From Microbacterium pseudoresistens (lineage in GTDB: Bacteria; Actinomycetota; Actinomycetes; Actinomycetales; Microbacteriaceae), in the NCBI RefSeq assembly GCF_013409745.1, contig NZ_JACCBH010000001.1:1674001-1738000 (forward strand): 64,000 nucleotides of DNA. Direction: 5' to 3'. How positions within the stretch are numbered: position 1 is the stretch's first letter; each line of letters opens with the position of its first letter. The position numbers and the translations under genes are program-made. Shown here piece after piece: positions 62,165 to 64,000 of the stretch. Below the pieces are notes generated by a model. That model was given only the letters and a program-made list of their open reading frames with translations, was not told the origin of the DNA and did no database searches.

Positions 62165-62231
62165 TCGCCGAATGCGCGGCGTATCGACGGCAATAACCCG
62201 CGCATTCGGCGACATGCCGCACATTCGGCGA
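62165..62231. repeat. 19-bp-period CATTCGGCGA palindromic repeat, copy 1
   Basis: TCGCCGAATGCGCG (62165-62178) is a perfect 14-bp inverted match to CGCGCATTCGGCGA (62199-62212). CATTCGGCGA recurs 19 bases later at 62222. A similar string lies at 63499-63530. Its presence argues that this stretch is intergenic, which favours ATG 62235 as the next gene's start. Confidence 0.6.
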
Positions 62232-62234
62232 GGG

Positions 62235-62729
62235 ATGCGTCGCGCGCTCGCCGCCGCGCTCGGGCTCGGCCTCATCGTAGGAAGCGCGAGCCTCGCCGCC
62301 ACCCCGCAGACGGATGCGGTGTTCACGGATGACGAGTACGCCGCGGCGTCGTTCTCGGCAGGCACGGTGCCGACGCCCACGATCACCTCGTGCACGGTGA
62401 GCACGGTGCTCAACCTGGGTCTCGTGTTCACAGGCGTGACGATCGTCTGGACTTCGACCTATCCGCCCGCGCAGATGAGACTGACCATCAGCGGGGTGAC
62501 GGTCCCCGCGCAGAATATCGTGGTGACGGGATCGGGTCCGTACACCTACACCGCGACGCTCAACGCCACGCTGCTGCAGTCGCTGCTCGGGGGATTGCTG
62601 GGATCGGAGAATCCGGTGCGGATCGTCGCGACGTATCCGCAGAACTGGGAGTCGGTGGCCGCGACCCGCACGCTCCGCGTGGGAGGAGTCTTGGGGCTGC
62701 TCGGTCCGAACAACTGCACGGCTCCCTGA
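62235..62729 (+). CDS. SipW-cluster surface protein 3
   Basis: The 164-aa protein begins MRRALAAALGLGLIVGSASLAATPQTDAVFTDDEYAAASFSAGT (in part), a signal of the alternate type with the DDEYAAASFSAG junction. The mature domain is beta-rich and Thr/Val-rich with two Cys (TSCTVS and NNCTAP at the very end). I chose ATG 62235 with a GAGGG site, because the region before it is a palindromic repeat. An upstream GTG at 62127, overlapping the LPxTG gene by GTGA, is in frame and would add 36 residues. Confidence 0.75.
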   Translation: MRRALAAALGLGLIVGSASLAATPQTDAVFTDDEYAAASFSAGTVPTPTITSCTVSTVLNLGLVFTGVTIVWTSTYPPAQMRLTISGVTVPAQNIVVTGSGPYTYTATLNATLLQSLLGGLLGSENPVRIVATYPQNWESVAATRTLRVGGVLGLLGPNNCTAP

Positions 62730-62736
62730 ACCGCGC

Positions 62737-63417
62737 CTACTCCGCCAGCGCGAGCGCGCGGAACATGTCGCGCTCGCGGAGCGCATCCCGGCGACTGGCA
62801 TCCTCACCGTCGTCGCGGGTGGGAGGCCTCTGTCCCGTCGTCCGGTGATACAGCTCGTCGATGAGGCGGGTCGCCAGGTTCACGAGCTGGGAGATCTCGC
62901 GGTCGTCGCGGTCGATCCACACGCAGTGCGGCTCGTCGTGCACGGGCTGGAAGTCGTCGTGCTGCTCCCAGACGAACAGCGTGCGCTCGGCGCCGAGCAC
63001 GTGCTGCTGCCACCACACCTGCCGCAGGTAGGTGCGGGGGATGCCACGCCACGCCTTGTTCGTGGTCTTGATCTCGGCGAGCGAGATTCGACCTTCGGCA
63101 TCCTGCACGATGCCGTCGGGGGTGGCGAGGTGACGGTGCTCGACCTCGGCGCGGAACAGGGCGGAGGAGGGCCGGATGCCGTGGGTCGCGGCGACCCAGG
63201 CGGCGATCTCGGGTTCGCGGCGCCGGCCGTGGTCGGTGTAGGCGTTGCCGGCGAACCGCGGGCCAGCACCGAGTTTCGCATCCGCCGCTCGTGCGATCGA
63301 CCTCTCGCTGGTGAGCCCTGCGACATCGGTGGCGGTGATCCCGCGGGCCCGGGCCCGGAGCCAGGCGACGCGGTCGCGGGAGTCCGCGACGATGCGTGCG
63401 CTCAGTTCCGGGGTCAC
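62737..63417 (-). CDS. YqaJ-like viral recombinase family nuclease
   Basis: The 226-aa protein has the YqaJ/lambda-exonuclease-type core: GITATDVAGLTSERS, YTDHGRRREPEIAAWV, LATPDGIVQDAEGRISLAEIKTTNKAW and YLRQVWWQQHVLGAERTLFVWE, quoted in part. The metal-binding set (E in EPEIAAW, D in TPDGIV, E-x-K in AEIKTT) is present, so it should be an active 5'-3' exonuclease or related nuclease. No phage genes surround it, so it is probably a chromosomal member. GTG 63417 follows TAGCGT by 6 bases on the minus strand. Confidence 0.88.
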   Translation of the reverse strand: MTPELSARIVADSRDRVAWLRARARGITATDVAGLTSERSIARAADAKLGAGPRFAGNAYTDHGRRREPEIAAWVAATHGIRPSSALFRAEVEHRHLATPDGIVQDAEGRISLAEIKTTNKAWRGIPRTYLRQVWWQQHVLGAERTLFVWEQHDDFQPVHDEPHCVWIDRDDREISQLVNLATRLIDELYHRTTGQRPPTRDDGEDASRRDALRERDMFRALALAE

Positions 63418-63423
63418 CCCTTC

Positions 63424-63429
63424 ACGCTA
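63424..63429 (-). promoter_or_regulatory. -10 box of leaderless promoter for the YqaJ-like nuclease
   Basis: TAGCGT on the minus strand is followed by 6 bases and GTG at 63417. Confidence 0.55.
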
Positions 63430-63498
63430 CCCCCGGCCGCCGACCCGCCCCGGCCGCGGGTGCCGCGCGTCCCGATCCTCGTGCGTGATTCCGCCGAG

Positions 63499-63530
63499 TG
63501 CACGGCGAGAAGCCGCTCATTCGGCGAGGG
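63499..63530. repeat. CATTCGGCGA repeat, copy 2
   Basis: CATTCGGCGAGGG at 63518-63530 matches 62222-62234 exactly. The CGGCGA core also occurs 19 bases earlier. The flanking GCGA..GCCGC text is shared as well. It lies between zwf and the nuclease gene. Confidence 0.5.
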
Positions 63531-63535
63531 GATGA

Positions 63536-64000
63536 TCACACGCGCGCAGGCCACCCCTGCGGGCCGAGCGAGCCCGCCGGATACTCCTCGAGCGGCACCT
63601 TCCCCGCACGCCACGCCTCCAGCACCGGGGCGACGATGCGCCAGCACTCCTCGGCGGCGTCGCCGCGCACGGCGAGCATCGGATCGTGATCCAGGATGCC
63701 CTCCAGGATCTCGCCGTACGGCGGCAGGTCCCCGGCGCCGAACGCGGTGACGAGGGTCTCGCGCTCCAGGTCGAGCGGATCGGCGGCGCCGTTCATGTTG
63801 ATCTCCCATGACATCCGATCCGGGCCCAGCGTAAACCGGATGATCTCGGGATCGGCCCGGCCGACGAACCCCTCGGGCACGTGCTCGGGCGGGCGGAACA
63901 CCACGGCGATCTCGGCGAAGCGCGCACCCAGCGCCTTACCCGAGCGCAGCCGGAACGGCACGCCCTCCCAACGCGGAGTGCGGATCTCGAACACCACCTC
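63536..64000 (-). CDS. zwf: Glucose-6-phosphate dehydrogenase, C-terminal part (cut by window edge)
   Basis: About 153 residues of the C-terminal domain are present. WEGVPFRLRSGKALGARFAEIAVVF is the substrate and structural region of NADP-type glucose-6-phosphate dehydrogenase, followed by PEIIRFTLGPDRMSWEINMN, EGILDHDPMLAVRGDAAEECW and the end EEYPAGSLGP. The gene continues beyond 64000, so the start is not seen. Together with fgd the genome would have both NADP- and F420-linked routes from glucose-6-phosphate. Confidence 0.93.
   Translation of the reverse strand, partial: EVVFEIRTPRWEGVPFRLRSGKALGARFAEIAVVFRPPEHVPEGFVGRADPEIIRFTLGPDRMSWEINMNGAADPLDLERETLVTAFGAGDLPPYGEILEGILDHDPMLAVRGDAAEECWRIVAPVLEAWRAGKVPLEEYPAGSLGPQGWPARV

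Noticed and set aside
62737-63417. A prophage around the YqaJ-like nuclease
   Set aside because: Neighbours are zwf and surface-protein genes, with no integrase, portal, capsid or attachment-site repeats.

Overview
The window is chromosomal DNA of a high-GC Gram-positive actinobacterium. It most resembles Microbacteriaceae (Microbacterium or a close relative), judged from gene order and protein resemblance by eye, with no database search. Supporting signs are a type I pantothenate kinase next to glmS, acpS-alr-tsaE-tsaB-rimI-tsaD in one run, guaB, guaB3 and guaA close together, a groES without groEL under HrcA/CIRCE control, an F420-dependent glucose-6-phosphate dehydrogenase, and many genes whose start codon lies 6-7 bases after a TANNNT -10 box, the signature of leaderless transcription. 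There are no rRNA, tRNA, CRISPR or phage structural genes that I can see.

Layout. 1-3774: coaA, a small Tat-secreted protein and glmS. 3834-12830: a catabolic island between glmS and acpS, holding a citryl-CoA-lyase-like protein, two CaiB/BaiF CoA-transferases, an IclR regulator, a DctPQM TRAP transporter, and a thiolase-fold protein with its DUF35 partner. 12940-17547: acpS, alr, and the tRNA t6A/RimI genes tsaE-tsaB-rimI-tsaD with a small membrane protein. 17818-19486: THUMP-like methyltransferase and groES. 19954-33355: a second island with a NitT/TauT-type ABC transporter, an M24 metallohydrolase, two LLM-class oxidoreductases, fgd, a VOC protein, a PucR regulator, a split glycine decarboxylase (gcvPA/gcvPB) and an AcoX/NAD-kinase-like protein. 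33379-39804: rarD and a complete branched-chain amino-acid ABC transporter (livK, then livHMGF on the other strand) whose LivH carries an extra N-terminal beta-domain. 40053-47253: guaB, DUF2277, a decayed VapBC pair, guaB3, SURF1, a VOC protein, DUF3817 and guaA. 47360-58186: GlsB/YeaQ protein, Bax-inhibitor-like protein, glycerophosphodiesterase, a lamin-tail/propeller surface protein, a large GH67-like membrane protein and pcrA. 58238-62729: SseB protein, then a SipW signal peptidase with three alternate-signal-peptide surface proteins and an LPGTG protein. 62737-64000: YqaJ-like nuclease and the 3' end of zwf.

How it fits together. Most of the core is purine synthesis (guaB/guaB3/guaA), cell-wall precursor and CoA supply (glmS, alr, coaA, acpS) and tRNA t6A. 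The two islands look like substrate-specific uptake-plus-catabolism units, each with a divergently read regulator and candidate operators found here: GGACA/TGTCC palindromes for the IclR protein, and a GTACATT(C/G)C(C/G)G element at three promoters of the PucR island. Island genes mostly start from ordinary Shine-Dalgarno sites, while many core genes look leaderless.

Intergenic DNA carries small structured repeats with regular periods. One is a 65-bp four-unit element (19-bp period) on both sides of coaA. A second is a 32-bp-period palindromic array after two unrelated genes. A third is a CATTCGGCGA repeat near the right end.
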